From Pseudaquidulcibacter sp041917055 (GTDB taxonomy: Bacteria > Pseudomonadota > Alphaproteobacteria > Caulobacterales > Aquidulcibacteraceae), in NCBI GenBank assembly GCA_041917055.1, contig JAYRYJ010000013.1, positions 1 through 54,044 of the forward strand: 54,044 bases of DNA, in the 5' to 3' direction. The notes below the pieces were generated by a model, which was not told where the DNA came from, did no database searches, and saw nothing but the letters and a program-made list of their open reading frames with translations. The position numbers and the translations under genes were made by a program. Below, piece by piece: positions 8,557 through 16,321 of the stretch (positions are counted from its first letter, which is position 1; each line of letters starts with the position of its first letter).

Positions 8557-9279
8557 TTATTTCTCAAGTTCGATCTGAACATTAAGGGAAACATTCATTG
8601 TCACTTCCCCAGGTGCAACGGGTGTTTCGACCGCATCGACCTTTGCCATAGCCATTTCGCGATAAATTGGCATTGGCGGTTGATAACCACCGGATTCATT
8701 GATGGAAATCACGCGTTTCACTTTCATCCCTGCGATATTTGCATAAAGTGCCGCGCGATCCATGGCTTTTTTCATTGCTTCGGCACGGGCTTTATCTAAT
8801 GCTTTATCAGGGTCTTCAATTTGGAAATTCGGACCATTCACAGAATTAATACCTTGCGCCACCAAAGCATCAAGCACTGAACCGACCTTGGTCAAATCGC
8901 GGATTTTAATGATGAGAGTGTTGGAAACCGAATAGCTTTTGATTTGTGGCGGTTTTTTCTCAATATAGACATATTCGGGGTTAAGGTTTACGCCCGAGGT
9001 TTGCATATCTTTGTCGGCAATGCCCGCCGCCTTTAATGCCGCAAATGCTCCAGACATTTGGCGCGCATTATCCTGCATCGCAAATTTTGCTGATTTATTC
9101 TGCGTAATAACGCTTGCGGTAATCACGGCAATATCAGGGACTTGCTTTAATTCAGCGGAAGTATTGATGTTTATTGTGCTTGGTGTCGGCGCGGGGCAGG
9201 TTTCAGCTTTTGCGCTTAAAGCAGAAAATGCCAAGCAAGCAGCGGCGGAAATTGCAAAATATTTAACTGAATTTTTCAT
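8557..9279 (-). CDS. SIMPL-domain (DUF541) periplasmic protein
   Basis: 240 residues with a clear signal peptide (basic start, hydrophobic run FAISAAACLAFSALSAKA, cleavage before ETCPAP). The mature part matches the SIMPL/DUF541 family (Pfam SIMPL, YggE-like): a repeated pattern of oligomeric envelope proteins with segments such as SVSNTLIIKIRDLTKVGSVLDAL and DKARAEAMKKAMDRAALYA. The family is linked to stress tolerance in some bacteria, but the molecular role is unclear. The start is supported by AAGGAG seven bases upstream. It lies in the same direction as degP, 80 bp upstream of it. Confidence 0.85.
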   Translation of the reverse strand: MKNSVKYFAISAAACLAFSALSAKAETCPAPTPSTININTSAELKQVPDIAVITASVITQNKSAKFAMQDNARQMSGAFAALKAAGIADKDMQTSGVNLNPEYVYIEKKPPQIKSYSVSNTLIIKIRDLTKVGSVLDALVAQGINSVNGPNFQIEDPDKALDKARAEAMKKAMDRAALYANIAGMKVKRVISINESGGYQPPMPIYREMAMAKVDAVETPVAPGEVTMNVSLNVQIELEK

Positions 9280-9490
9280 CTAAAACTCCTTTTAAGAGGA
9301 AATCATTATGGAACTTCGAATATGAACGAAACCCGAATGAATCGTGCGTAAATTTTGCGCCCAAAATATGGCATTGGCAATTCTCTAAATCGACGCATTG
9401 CAATTAAACTCACATTGCCACTTGTAACCCTATGAAAAGACAATTATTTAGGCCGAAACGCTTTGCAATATCTTTTGTAATAGGTTTCAT

Positions 9491-9567
9491 GGGTCTTTAG
9501 CTCAGTTGGTTAGAGCCGGCCGCTCATAACGGTCTGGTCGTAGGTTCGAGTCCTACAAGACCCACCA
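9491..9567 (+). tRNA. tRNA-Ile2 (anticodon CAU), with encoded CCA
   Basis: A full cloverleaf can be drawn: acceptor GGGTCTT/AAGACCC, D arm GCTC/GAGC, anticodon stem GGCCG/CGGTC with one G-T pair, loop CTCATAA, T arm GTAGG/CCTAC, discriminator A and CCA. The anticodon CAT could mean Met or Ile2. The loop and variable region (CTCATAA, then TGGTCG) resemble bacterial ileX rather than elongator Met, so I favour tRNA-Ile2, whose wobble C is converted to lysidine by TilS to read AUA. That isotype call is inference. Confidence 0.9.
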
Positions 9568-9650
9568 TTTTCCCAAAAGAAATAACGGCTTTTCCAAACC
9601 CCGAACCTACGATTTATTTAATTGCGCTACGGCTAAAACCTTCGCTTGAT

Positions 9651-9677
9651 GGTTCGAGTCCTACAAGACCCACCATT
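9651..9677 (+). repeat. Duplicated 3' end of the tRNA-Ile2 gene
   Basis: 27 bases identical to 9543-9569, which are the T loop, T stem, acceptor strand, CCA and two flanking bases of the tRNA. The copies are 108 bp apart. The upstream part of the second copy is not tRNA-like, so it cannot be a functional tRNA. Between them, CGAACCTACGA (9602-9612) is an inverted copy of the T-arm sequence at 9538-9548. Such 3'-end copies are what integrases leave at tRNA attachment sites, but no integrase is present here. Confidence 0.85.
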
Positions 9678-9683
9678 CTTAAA

Positions 9684-9776
9684 AAAATTTGCTGAAGGCA
9701 AATTTTGCTCTTCGTTTTTACGCAAAAGTCTACAACTTTTGCTAACTCATCGCAGCACTTTACTGCATCATTTTTT
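9684..9776 (+). other. Cluster of three small hairpins downstream of the tRNA
   Basis: Three inverted repeats follow one another: AAAATTTGC/GCAAATTTT (9684-9706, 5-nt loop), GCAAAAGT/ACTTTTGC (9722-9742, 5-nt loop), and GCAG/CTGC (9752-9766) followed by a run of six T at 9771-9776. The last could end the tRNA transcript. No reading frame of note lies here. The rest of 9280-10020 apart from the tRNA and the repeats shows nothing else I can name. Confidence 0.5.
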
Positions 9777-9822
9777 AGAAACTAAGCCAAAGTGTCGTTT
9801 AGAGCAATACGCAGGCGCTACC

Positions 9823-9857
9823 TAATTCTTAATTCTTAATTCGTAATTCTTAATTCC
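9823..9857. repeat. Tandem repeat, five 7-bp units TAATTCN
   Basis: Five consecutive units of TAATTC plus one variable base (T, T, G, T, C). It lies in the non-coding stretch between tRNA-Ile2 and rplY. A short microsatellite of this type may vary in copy number between strains; no function is evident. Confidence 0.8.
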
Positions 9858-10020
9858 TATTTCCCTCACACCTCCCCCTTGCTTAAATTCTGGCTTTATA
9901 GTAAGTGGCGCGCTTCCGTTTGACATTGGGTTATTAGCGATGCGGAAATTTCGGGTCTTGCACCTTGAAATTCCTAGTGTATCCCTTTGTTTTTATTAAA
10001 TTTAGATTAGGAGAAGTCGG

Positions 10021-10623
10021 ATGACCGGCATTGTAATCAGTGTGGAAGTTCGCGAACAAACCGGCACAGGTAGCGCGCGTGCGGTTCGTCGTGAAGGTAA
10101 AGTTCCAGGTATTTTGTATGGTGGCACGCTTGGCCCCGTTGCAATTGCAGCAAAACAGAATGAGCTTTTGAAAGCCATTCGTTCGGGCAAATTCATTGCT
10201 CACATGGTTGATTTGGAATATGGCGGCGAACACCAACCGGTTATTCCAAAAGCAATTCAATGGGATGTTGTAACCGATATGCCGGTTCACTTTGACCTTT
10301 ATCGCGTTGACGAAAATTCAGTTGTTACGGTTGATGTTCCGCTTCATTTCAAAAACAATGAAACTTGCCCTGGCATGAAACGCGGCGGCGTTTTGAACGT
10401 TGTAAGCCACACTGTGAAACTTGACGTTCCTGCAAGCATGATTCCTGATGAAATCGTGGTTGATTTGGCCGGTGCTGACCTTGGTCATATTTTCCATATT
10501 TCGGATGCAAGAATGCCGGAAGGTGCGCGTCCACACAATCGTGCGGAAAACTTCACCATCGCGTCAATCATTTCACGCGGCGGCGCACAAGAAGCAGCAG
10601 AAGAAACCCCTGCTGAGGCGTAA
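10021..10623 (+). CDS. rplY: 50S ribosomal protein L25/general stress protein Ctc
   Basis: Binds 5S rRNA in the large subunit. The 200-residue protein is the long CTC type: an N-terminal L25 domain (about 1-95, with GSARAVRREGKVPGILYG and the conserved FDLYRVD) and a C-terminal beta domain (about 100-190), ending in an Ala/Glu-rich tail. The start has AGGAG eight bases upstream. A strong intrinsic terminator follows 20 bases after the stop, so it is probably transcribed alone. Such an isolated position is unusual only in lacking the common neighbour pth, which is not in this window. Confidence 0.95.
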   Translation: MTGIVISVEVREQTGTGSARAVRREGKVPGILYGGTLGPVAIAAKQNELLKAIRSGKFIAHMVDLEYGGEHQPVIPKAIQWDVVTDMPVHFDLYRVDENSVVTVDVPLHFKNNETCPGMKRGGVLNVVSHTVKLDVPASMIPDEIVVDLAGADLGHIFHISDARMPEGARPHNRAENFTIASIISRGGAQEAAEETPAEA

Positions 10624-10644
10624 TTGCACTTCAAAAACTAATTT

Positions 10645-10676
10645 AAAGGCCCTGCTATGCGGGGCCTTTTTGTTTT
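10645..10676 (+). terminator. Rho-independent terminator of rplY
   Basis: An 11-bp stem AAAGGCCCTGC/GCGGGGCCTTT (one T-G pair) with a 3-nt loop, followed by a T-rich tail TTTGTTTT. It lies just after the rplY stop and before parE. Confidence 0.9.
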
Positions 10677-10701
10677 GCCCTATTCCCATTGTGCCAAACA
10701 C

Positions 10702-10730
10702 TTGACCGATAAGGCAAAGCACTTTTTAGA
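10702..10730 (+). promoter_or_regulatory. Candidate sigma-70-type promoter for parE
   Basis: TTGACC (10702-10707) and TTTAGA (10725-10730) are separated by exactly 17 bases, 24 bases ahead of the parE ATG. It sits between the rplY terminator and parE, where a promoter is needed. Confidence 0.5.
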
Positions 10731-10753
10731 AAACCCATAAAACTTGGTGAGAA

Positions 10754-12775
10754 ATGGCGCAGGCTGCGAAAAATCTTTTTGGAAATGATATAGAGCCAAT
10801 CAAGGCACAAAACCCGATGGATAAAGCGAGTTCAGATTATGGCGCGTCATCAATTGAAGTTTTGGAAGGTCTTGAGCCGGTTCGAAAACGCCCCGGTATG
10901 TATATTGGCGGTACGGATTCGCGCGCACTTCACCACCTTTTCGCCGAAGTTCTTGACAATTCCATGGACGAGGCCGTTGCGGGCCATGCGACCCGCATAG
11001 AAGTTTCTTTAGAGGCCGATGGCTCTTTGATCGTTATTGATAATGGTCGCGGCATTCCGACCGACCCGCACCCCAAATATCACGGCAAAAGCGCGCTTGA
11101 AGTGGTTTTGACGGTTCTTCACGCAGGCGGCAAATTTTCGGATAAAGCGTATCAAACATCCGGTGGTTTGCATGGTGTTGGTGTTTCGGTTGTAAATGCA
11201 CTTTCGGATTATTTGCGGGTCGAAGTGGCGCGCGAACGTAAGCTCTATGCCATGGAGTTTTCGCGCGGCAAACCGACAACCGAATTACTGGAATTAGGTG
11301 CGGTTCAAAATCGTCGTGGCACTTTAACCCGCTTTCACCCCGATGCCGAGATTTTTGGCGAGCATTTACAATTTGACGCCGCGCGCATCTATTCAATGGC
11401 GCGTTCAAAGGCCTATTTGTTCGCGGGTGTTGAAATTCGTTTTAAATGCGCACCCGAAAAAATCAAACCTGGCGCAAATACGCCGACTGAGGAAATATTT
11501 TGTTTTCCCAATGGCTTGGCGGATTATCTTAAGACAGTTGTCGAAAACGCACCAACCGTAACCAACACACCATTTTTCGGAAAAACCGACAAAGCACAAG
11601 GGCATGGTTCGGTTGAATGGGCCGTCGCATGGGGCGCGCGTGGCTTTGGCGATCATGATTCATTCATGCGTTCATATTGTAATACCGTCCCTACGCCAGA
11701 AGGCGGCACACATGAAGCAGGTTTGCGCGCGGCAATTACCAAAGGGCTTAAAGCCTATGGCGAATTGGTGAATGACAAAAAGGCGGCGATAATCACATCA
11801 GACGACGTATTCGATAGCGCCGCCGCTTTGATTTCGGTTTTCATCAAAGAGCCAGAATTTGTGGGCCAAACTAAAGACCGCTTGGCAACGACCGAAGCCG
11901 CAAGAATTGTTGAAAACGCCGTGCGCGATAAATTTGACCATTGGCTTGCGGGTTCACCAAAAGAGGCGCGTGCATTGCTTGATTGGTCAATCCAACGCGC
12001 CGATGAACGCCTTAAACGCCGCAAAGAAAAAGAAGTTGCGCGTGCGTCTGCGACCCGCAAGCTGCGCCTTCCCGGCAAACTTGCTGATTGTTCAAAACAA
12101 GACGCCGAAGGCACTGAGTTGTTTATTGTTGAAGGTGACTCAGCGGGTGGCTCGGCAAAACAAGCACGCAATCGCATGACACAAGCGATTTTGCCATTGC
12201 GTGGCAAAATCCTAAATATTGCGTCTGCCGGCACGGATAAACTTGCCCAAAACCAAGAATTAAACGATTTGGCCTTGGCACTTGGTGTTGGCATGGGTTC
12301 GAAATTTATTCTTGATGATTTGCGCTATGAAAAAATCATTATTATGACCGATGCGGACGTGGACGGGGCGCATATTGCGGCCCTTCTTGCGACTTTCTTT
12401 TATCGCTCTATGCCGAAATTGGTGGAAAGTGGGCGGCTTTATTTGGCATTACCGCCACTTTATCGCCTATCGCATGGTTCAAAATATCATTATGCGCGCG
12501 ATGATGCCCATAAAGAAGAATTATTGAAAACCGAGTTTCGCGCAAATGCCAAGGTCGAGATTTCACGTTTTAAAGGCTTGGGCGAAATGATGCCCGCGCA
12601 ATTAAAAGAAACCACAATGAACCCCGCAACACGCACTTTGGCGCGTGTTTATATTCCTGACGATGAAGAAACAACGATTGCCGATTTGGTTGAGACTTTG
12701 ATGGGTAAAAAAGCCGAATTGCGCTATCATTGGATAACAGCAAACGCAAAATATGCCGAGGAATTGGATTTATAG
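10754..12775 (+). CDS. parE: DNA topoisomerase IV subunit B (ParE)
   Basis: ATPase subunit of the decatenating type II topoisomerase; its partner ParC is not in the window. The 673 residues show the GHKL ATP site (EVLDNSMDEA, DNGRGIP, GGLHGVGVSVVNAL), the transducer domain, and the TOPRIM domain (EGDSAGGSAKQARNR, and DADVDGAHIAALL). The phrase LPGKLADCS before the TOPRIM motif and the overall length favour ParE over GyrB, which is longer and reads differently here. The ATG has a GGTGAG ribosome-binding site, and a candidate promoter lies just upstream. Confidence 0.93.
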   Translation: MAQAAKNLFGNDIEPIKAQNPMDKASSDYGASSIEVLEGLEPVRKRPGMYIGGTDSRALHHLFAEVLDNSMDEAVAGHATRIEVSLEADGSLIVIDNGRGIPTDPHPKYHGKSALEVVLTVLHAGGKFSDKAYQTSGGLHGVGVSVVNALSDYLRVEVARERKLYAMEFSRGKPTTELLELGAVQNRRGTLTRFHPDAEIFGEHLQFDAARIYSMARSKAYLFAGVEIRFKCAPEKIKPGANTPTEEIFCFPNGLADYLKTVVENAPTVTNTPFFGKTDKAQGHGSVEWAVAWGARGFGDHDSFMRSYCNTVPTPEGGTHEAGLRAAITKGLKAYGELVNDKKAAIITSDDVFDSAAALISVFIKEPEFVGQTKDRLATTEAARIVENAVRDKFDHWLAGSPKEARALLDWSIQRADERLKRRKEKEVARASATRKLRLPGKLADCSKQDAEGTELFIVEGDSAGGSAKQARNRMTQAILPLRGKILNIASAGTDKLAQNQELNDLALALGVGMGSKFILDDLRYEKIIIMTDADVDGAHIAALLATFFYRSMPKLVESGRLYLALPPLYRLSHGSKYHYARDDAHKEELLKTEFRANAKVEISRFKGLGEMMPAQLKETTMNPATRTLARVYIPDDEETTIADLVETLMGKKAELRYHWITANAKYAEELDL

Positions 12776-12777
12776 TC

Positions 12778-12840
12778 TGCGCCCTGCCTGCGCCAAAATG
12801 ACGTTTTGATTCAATATCAAAAGGGCGTATATAAGCCCTT
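12778..12840 (+). promoter_or_regulatory. parE 3' motif overlapping a candidate promoter
   Basis: TGCGCCCTGCC (12778-12788) starts three bases after the parE stop and is followed by CAAAA-TGACG-TTTTG (12794-12808). The same arrangement follows accC at 50491-50515. Then TTGATT (12806-12811) and TATAAG (12830-12835) with an 18-nt spacer resemble a promoter for the DUF2147 gene. AAGGGC/GCCCTT (12821-12840) could form a hairpin over the -10. Whether this region terminates parE or starts the next transcript cannot be settled from sequence. Confidence 0.4.
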
Positions 12841-12867
12841 CATAAATTCCTAATATTGGAGGGTGTA

Positions 12868-13230
12868 ATGAAAACCAAATCTCTTGCTATTGCTGCTTTA
12901 ATTGCTTTCGCTGTTTCAAGCTTTGCCGTCGCGGGTGCCGAAACCGGACAATGGAAACGCAAGAAAAGCGATGTGGTTTCGGTAACTGTGGTTGACGGCG
13001 CACTTTATTGCAAAATCACTTCAGGATCCAAAGTTGGTTTTGAAATGTGCCATGGCATGAAAAACGTTGGCGGCGATGTCTGGAAAGGCAAAACCATGAA
13101 ACACCCTTCTATGCCAGGCTTTATGACTTTTAACGGCACGGTTACAGTGACCGGTGACAAATTAGAAATCAAAGGCTGTGCAGTAGGCAATGGAATGTGT
13201 GACAAGGAAACCTGGACACGGATTCAATAA
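12868..13230 (+). CDS. DUF2147-family exported protein
   Basis: A 120-residue protein with a signal peptide (MKTKSLAIAALIAFAVSSFAVA, cleavage near AGAE). The mature part matches the DUF2147 pattern: GQWKRKKSD at the start, a GDVWKGK segment in the middle, and a closing LEIKGC...GMCDKETWTRI. Members are small periplasmic lipocalin-like proteins of unknown role. The ATG at 12868 is preceded by GGAGGG at a good distance; the TTG twelve bases upstream overlaps that site and is unlikely. Four cysteines in the mature part suggest disulfides. Confidence 0.8.
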   Translation: MKTKSLAIAALIAFAVSSFAVAGAETGQWKRKKSDVVSVTVVDGALYCKITSGSKVGFEMCHGMKNVGGDVWKGKTMKHPSMPGFMTFNGTVTVTGDKLEIKGCAVGNGMCDKETWTRIQ

Positions 13231-13273
13231 TAACACAGCAAATTATTTGACTTTTCAACACGCTTCGTGCATT

Positions 13274-13308
13274 GCGCCTTTATTGCTGCATTGCAGCATT
13301 GAGGGCGC
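13274..13308 (+). other. Long hairpin in the leader of the DEAD-box helicase gene
   Basis: GCGCCTTTATTGCTGCA (13274-13290) pairs with TGCAGCATTGAGGGCGC (13292-13308), with two G-T pairs, one mismatch and opening of the tip to make a loop. No T-run follows, so it is not a simple terminator. Downstream, CTTACA-AA-TGTAAG is a second palindrome before the start codon. The 231-nt gap is long for this compact genome. Cold-shock helicase mRNAs often carry structured leaders, so a regulatory role is plausible but unproven. Confidence 0.45.
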
Positions 13309-13461
13309 GTGAATAGCATTCAATATAATAATATTGCTAAAGCCCTGTTTTATCACTCGAGAGCTTTTCCACGCACGGCACTCTTACAAATGTAAGAAGG
13401 TCTAAGGTCACTTATTGAAAAGTGTTGGCCTAGGGTCGCTTTGCGTTTAGAAAATAGAAAA

Positions 13462-15342
13462 ATGAACTTCGAAACAATGGGTTTTGAGGGCGCGATATTG
13501 AATGCGCTAAAAACCAAAAACTACACCTCCCCCACCCCTATTCAGGCGCAGGCTATACCACTAATTCAAACAGGCCGCGATTTGCTTGGCCTTGCGCAGA
13601 CTGGAACCGGAAAAACTGCGGCTTTTGCATTGCCGATTATTGATCGCATTTTGAAAATGAATTGCGAACCGGTTCGTCGTGGCACTTATGCCCTTATTCT
13701 TGCGCCGACGCGCGAATTGGTGGCACAAATCGCTGATAGTTTTGCGCAATATTCGCAAGGCACAGGCCTGCGCATTGTCCGTATTTTGGGTGGCGCGTCA
13801 CACAAATCTCAAGTCGCCAATATGCTTAAAGGTTCGCATATTCTTATTGCAACCCCGGGGCGTTTGATTGACCATATTGATAATAATTCGCTTCGTTTGA
13901 AAGACTGTAAGACTTGGGTTTTGGACGAAGTTGACCAAATGCTTGATTTGGGCTTCATTTCGCCAATTCGCCATATTTCCAAAAAAATGCCGCAAGATAG
14001 GCAAAACTTGTTCTTTTCCGCGACCTATCCCAAAGAAATCGCGCGCTTTGCCGAGGAATTATTGAATAATCCTAACCGTGTTGAAGTTGCGCCGCAATCA
14101 AGCACTGCCGAACGAGTCGAGCAAGAAATTATTATGATTGAAGCGTCCAAAAAACGCTCACTCATGAGTGATTTGCTTGCGAATGATGAATTATCGAAAA
14201 TTATGATTTTCACAAGAACACGTCATGGGGCCGATAAATTGGCGCGCCATTTGAACCATATTAATGTGAAAAATGCGGTGATTCATGGCGATAAGCGCCA
14301 AAATGCACGCATGAAATCGCTTGATGATTTCAAATCCGGCAAAGTTCGCGCAATTGTCGCCACCGATGTCGCCGCGCGTGGCATTGACATCAAAGGCGTA
14401 AGCCATGTCATCAATTATGATATGCCAACCACGCCCGAAGCATACGTTCACCGTATTGGCAGGACCGCGCGCGCCGAAGCAAGCGGTAAATCAATTTCAA
14501 TTTGCACCCAAGAAGAACATAATCTTTTACGTCAGATTGAAAGATTGATTTCGCAAACAATTCCAAAAACTGACAGACGGCACGACCAAAGCCTTTTGCA
14601 AGATAAATTATTGCCTGTCCCCGCCCCTGTCGCCCACGGCCCTGATCCTGAACGTGCGCAAAAACGCGACCGTCTTGAAAAAAGTGACAGAAATCCAAAA
14701 TTTGGCAAAAAGCCAAAAGCGCCAAAGCCACAAGAAGATTTCTCAATCGGCTTTGAAATGGAAAATGCGATTGCAGGGCTTACAGGTGAGCCAAAACCTA
14801 AAAAGCCAAAGCGCGACGATACCCCGCGCCAACTCGCAATGCGCAAAGGCCGCCACAGCAGCCGTTTTGAAAGAGACGAGCCACGCGCCGAAAAACGCGA
14901 ACGCCCGGCTTTTGAAGGTCGCCGTGAACGCCCTGAATTTGAAGGCCGTCGTGAGCGTCCGGCTTTTGAAGGCCGTCGCGATGACCGTCGTGAACGTCCC
15001 GCTTTTGGTGAGAAGCGCCCATTCAATCGTGAGCGCCCAGCATTTGAGGGCAAACGCGACCGCCCTGTTTCTGAAGGTCGTCGTGAACGTCCAGCATTTG
15101 GTGAAAAGCGTGATTTTTCCAAATCTGACGATCGCGCGAAACCACGCGGTTTCGGCAAACCTGGTGAAAAGCGCAGTTTTGAAAATCGCGAAGGCGCGCG
15201 TTCAAGCGAAAGACGTTTTGATAATCGCCGCCCCGAAGGTCGTGGCAATGATAAACCACGCGGCGAATCTCAATACCATGAAGCACCGCGTCGTGATGGC
15301 CCAAAGGGCGATTTCAAAATTATGCGCCGTTCACGCGGATAA
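13462..15342 (+). CDS. rhlE: RhlE-like DEAD-box ATP-dependent RNA helicase with a repetitive basic tail
   Basis: ATP-dependent RNA remodelling helicase, probably in ribosome assembly or RNA decay. From the ATG at 13462 it is 626 residues. The core (about 1-370) has the Q motif, AQTGTGKT (46-52), PTREL, TPGR, SAT, RGID and HRIGRTAR. Motif II reads DEVD (155-158) instead of DEAD. After residue about 375 comes a long basic, low-complexity tail with repeated units around ERPAFEGRR and ERPAFGEKR (about 475-560), typical of RNA-binding tails. The TTG 21 bases upstream is less likely than the ATG. The leader carries a long hairpin. Confidence 0.9.
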   Translation: MNFETMGFEGAILNALKTKNYTSPTPIQAQAIPLIQTGRDLLGLAQTGTGKTAAFALPIIDRILKMNCEPVRRGTYALILAPTRELVAQIADSFAQYSQGTGLRIVRILGGASHKSQVANMLKGSHILIATPGRLIDHIDNNSLRLKDCKTWVLDEVDQMLDLGFISPIRHISKKMPQDRQNLFFSATYPKEIARFAEELLNNPNRVEVAPQSSTAERVEQEIIMIEASKKRSLMSDLLANDELSKIMIFTRTRHGADKLARHLNHINVKNAVIHGDKRQNARMKSLDDFKSGKVRAIVATDVAARGIDIKGVSHVINYDMPTTPEAYVHRIGRTARAEASGKSISICTQEEHNLLRQIERLISQTIPKTDRRHDQSLLQDKLLPVPAPVAHGPDPERAQKRDRLEKSDRNPKFGKKPKAPKPQEDFSIGFEMENAIAGLTGEPKPKKPKRDDTPRQLAMRKGRHSSRFERDEPRAEKRERPAFEGRRERPEFEGRRERPAFEGRRDDRRERPAFGEKRPFNRERPAFEGKRDRPVSEGRRERPAFGEKRDFSKSDDRAKPRGFGKPGEKRSFENREGARSSERRFDNRRPEGRGNDKPRGESQYHEAPRRDGPKGDFKIMRRSRG

Positions 15343-15402
15343 TTGCAAACCACCATTGACCCGCCCCACACCCTTGCCTATTCCAATTTTCGGAGACGAA
15401 TG

Positions 15403-16263
15403 ATGAGCGATTGGTTTTTGGGTGTGATTGGCGGGTCGGGGCTTTATGAAATTGACAGCTTTGACGGTAAATGGATAAAAATCGATACACCATTTGGCGC
15501 GCCATCTGACAATATTTTGGTTGGCGAATTAGAAGGCATAAAAATCGCCTTTCTTCCGCGCCATGGTCGTGGTCATAGGTTTTCACCCAGCACGATAAAC
15601 TATCGCGCCAATATTTACGCGCTTAAATCCTTGGGCGTAACCGATATTCTTTCGGTTTCGGCGGTTGGCTCGTTGAAACTGGAATATGAACCCGGGCATT
15701 TTGTTTTCGCTGACCAATTTATTGATCGCACATTTCAACGCGAAAAATCTTTTTTTGGTACGGGTCTTGTGGCTCATGTTTCAATGGCACACCCTATTTG
15801 CCCGCGCATTCAAGAATTGGCGCAAAACTCAGCGATAATTGCCGGCGCAACCACCCATAGAAACGGAACTTATATGGTTATGGAAGGGCCGCAATTTTCT
15901 TCGAAAGCTGAAAGCGAATTATACCGTTCATGGAATTGCGAAATTATCGGCATGACGAATATGCCTGAGGCAAAATTGGCGCGCGAAGCACAAATTCCTT
16001 ACGCAACTATGGCAATGGTTACTGATTATGATTGTTGGAACGAGGACCACGACCATGTTGATGTTTCATCTGTAATTCGCGTCCTTCATCAAAATGCCGA
16101 AACTGCAAAAGCGACCATTTACAATCTTGCTGTTGCCCTTGGTTCTATGGAACGAACGCCATCGCCGATTGATACTTGCCTTGAAGGTGCATTGATAACT
16201 GCGCCCCACGCGCGTGACAAAGAAATGATAGAAAAGTTAAGTGCAATTTTGAAACTGCAATAG
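15403..16263 (+). CDS. mtnP: S-methyl-5'-thioadenosine phosphorylase
   Basis: Cleaves methylthioadenosine, the by-product of polyamine synthesis, to adenine and methylthioribose-1-phosphate for methionine salvage. From the ATG at 15403 it is 286 residues. Signatures of the PNP/MTAP family are GVIGGSGLY at the start, SVSAVGSL, MEGPQFSSKAE, and GMTNMPEAKLAREA with the MTAP-type TDYDCW. The ATG at 15403 is preceded by GGAG at seven bases; an ATG one codon earlier is too close to that site. It starts 60 bases after the helicase gene and may be read through from it. The other mtn genes are not here. Confidence 0.92.
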   Translation: MSDWFLGVIGGSGLYEIDSFDGKWIKIDTPFGAPSDNILVGELEGIKIAFLPRHGRGHRFSPSTINYRANIYALKSLGVTDILSVSAVGSLKLEYEPGHFVFADQFIDRTFQREKSFFGTGLVAHVSMAHPICPRIQELAQNSAIIAGATTHRNGTYMVMEGPQFSSKAESELYRSWNCEIIGMTNMPEAKLAREAQIPYATMAMVTDYDCWNEDHDHVDVSSVIRVLHQNAETAKATIYNLAVALGSMERTPSPIDTCLEGALITAPHARDKEMIEKLSAILKLQ

Positions 16264-16321
16264 CGCAAGATTCGGAGCGTTTTTTCCTTCCTGTTTAGTA
16301 AACCAAGCCAAGGAGAAAAAA

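Noticed and set aside
9616..9677. A second tRNA gene
   Set aside because: Only the 3' third matches; no D arm or anticodon stem can be drawn upstream.
14532..15248. Long open frame on the minus strand opposite the helicase tail (238 codons)
   Set aside because: It is the antisense of the Arg-rich repeat and gives an Arg/Ser/Pro-only sequence. The forward frame carries conserved helicase motifs and a ribosome-binding region.
14654..15403. Forward frame of 249 codons overlapping the helicase tail
   Set aside because: It is a shifted reading of the same repeats, with no recognisable domain and no ribosome-binding site.
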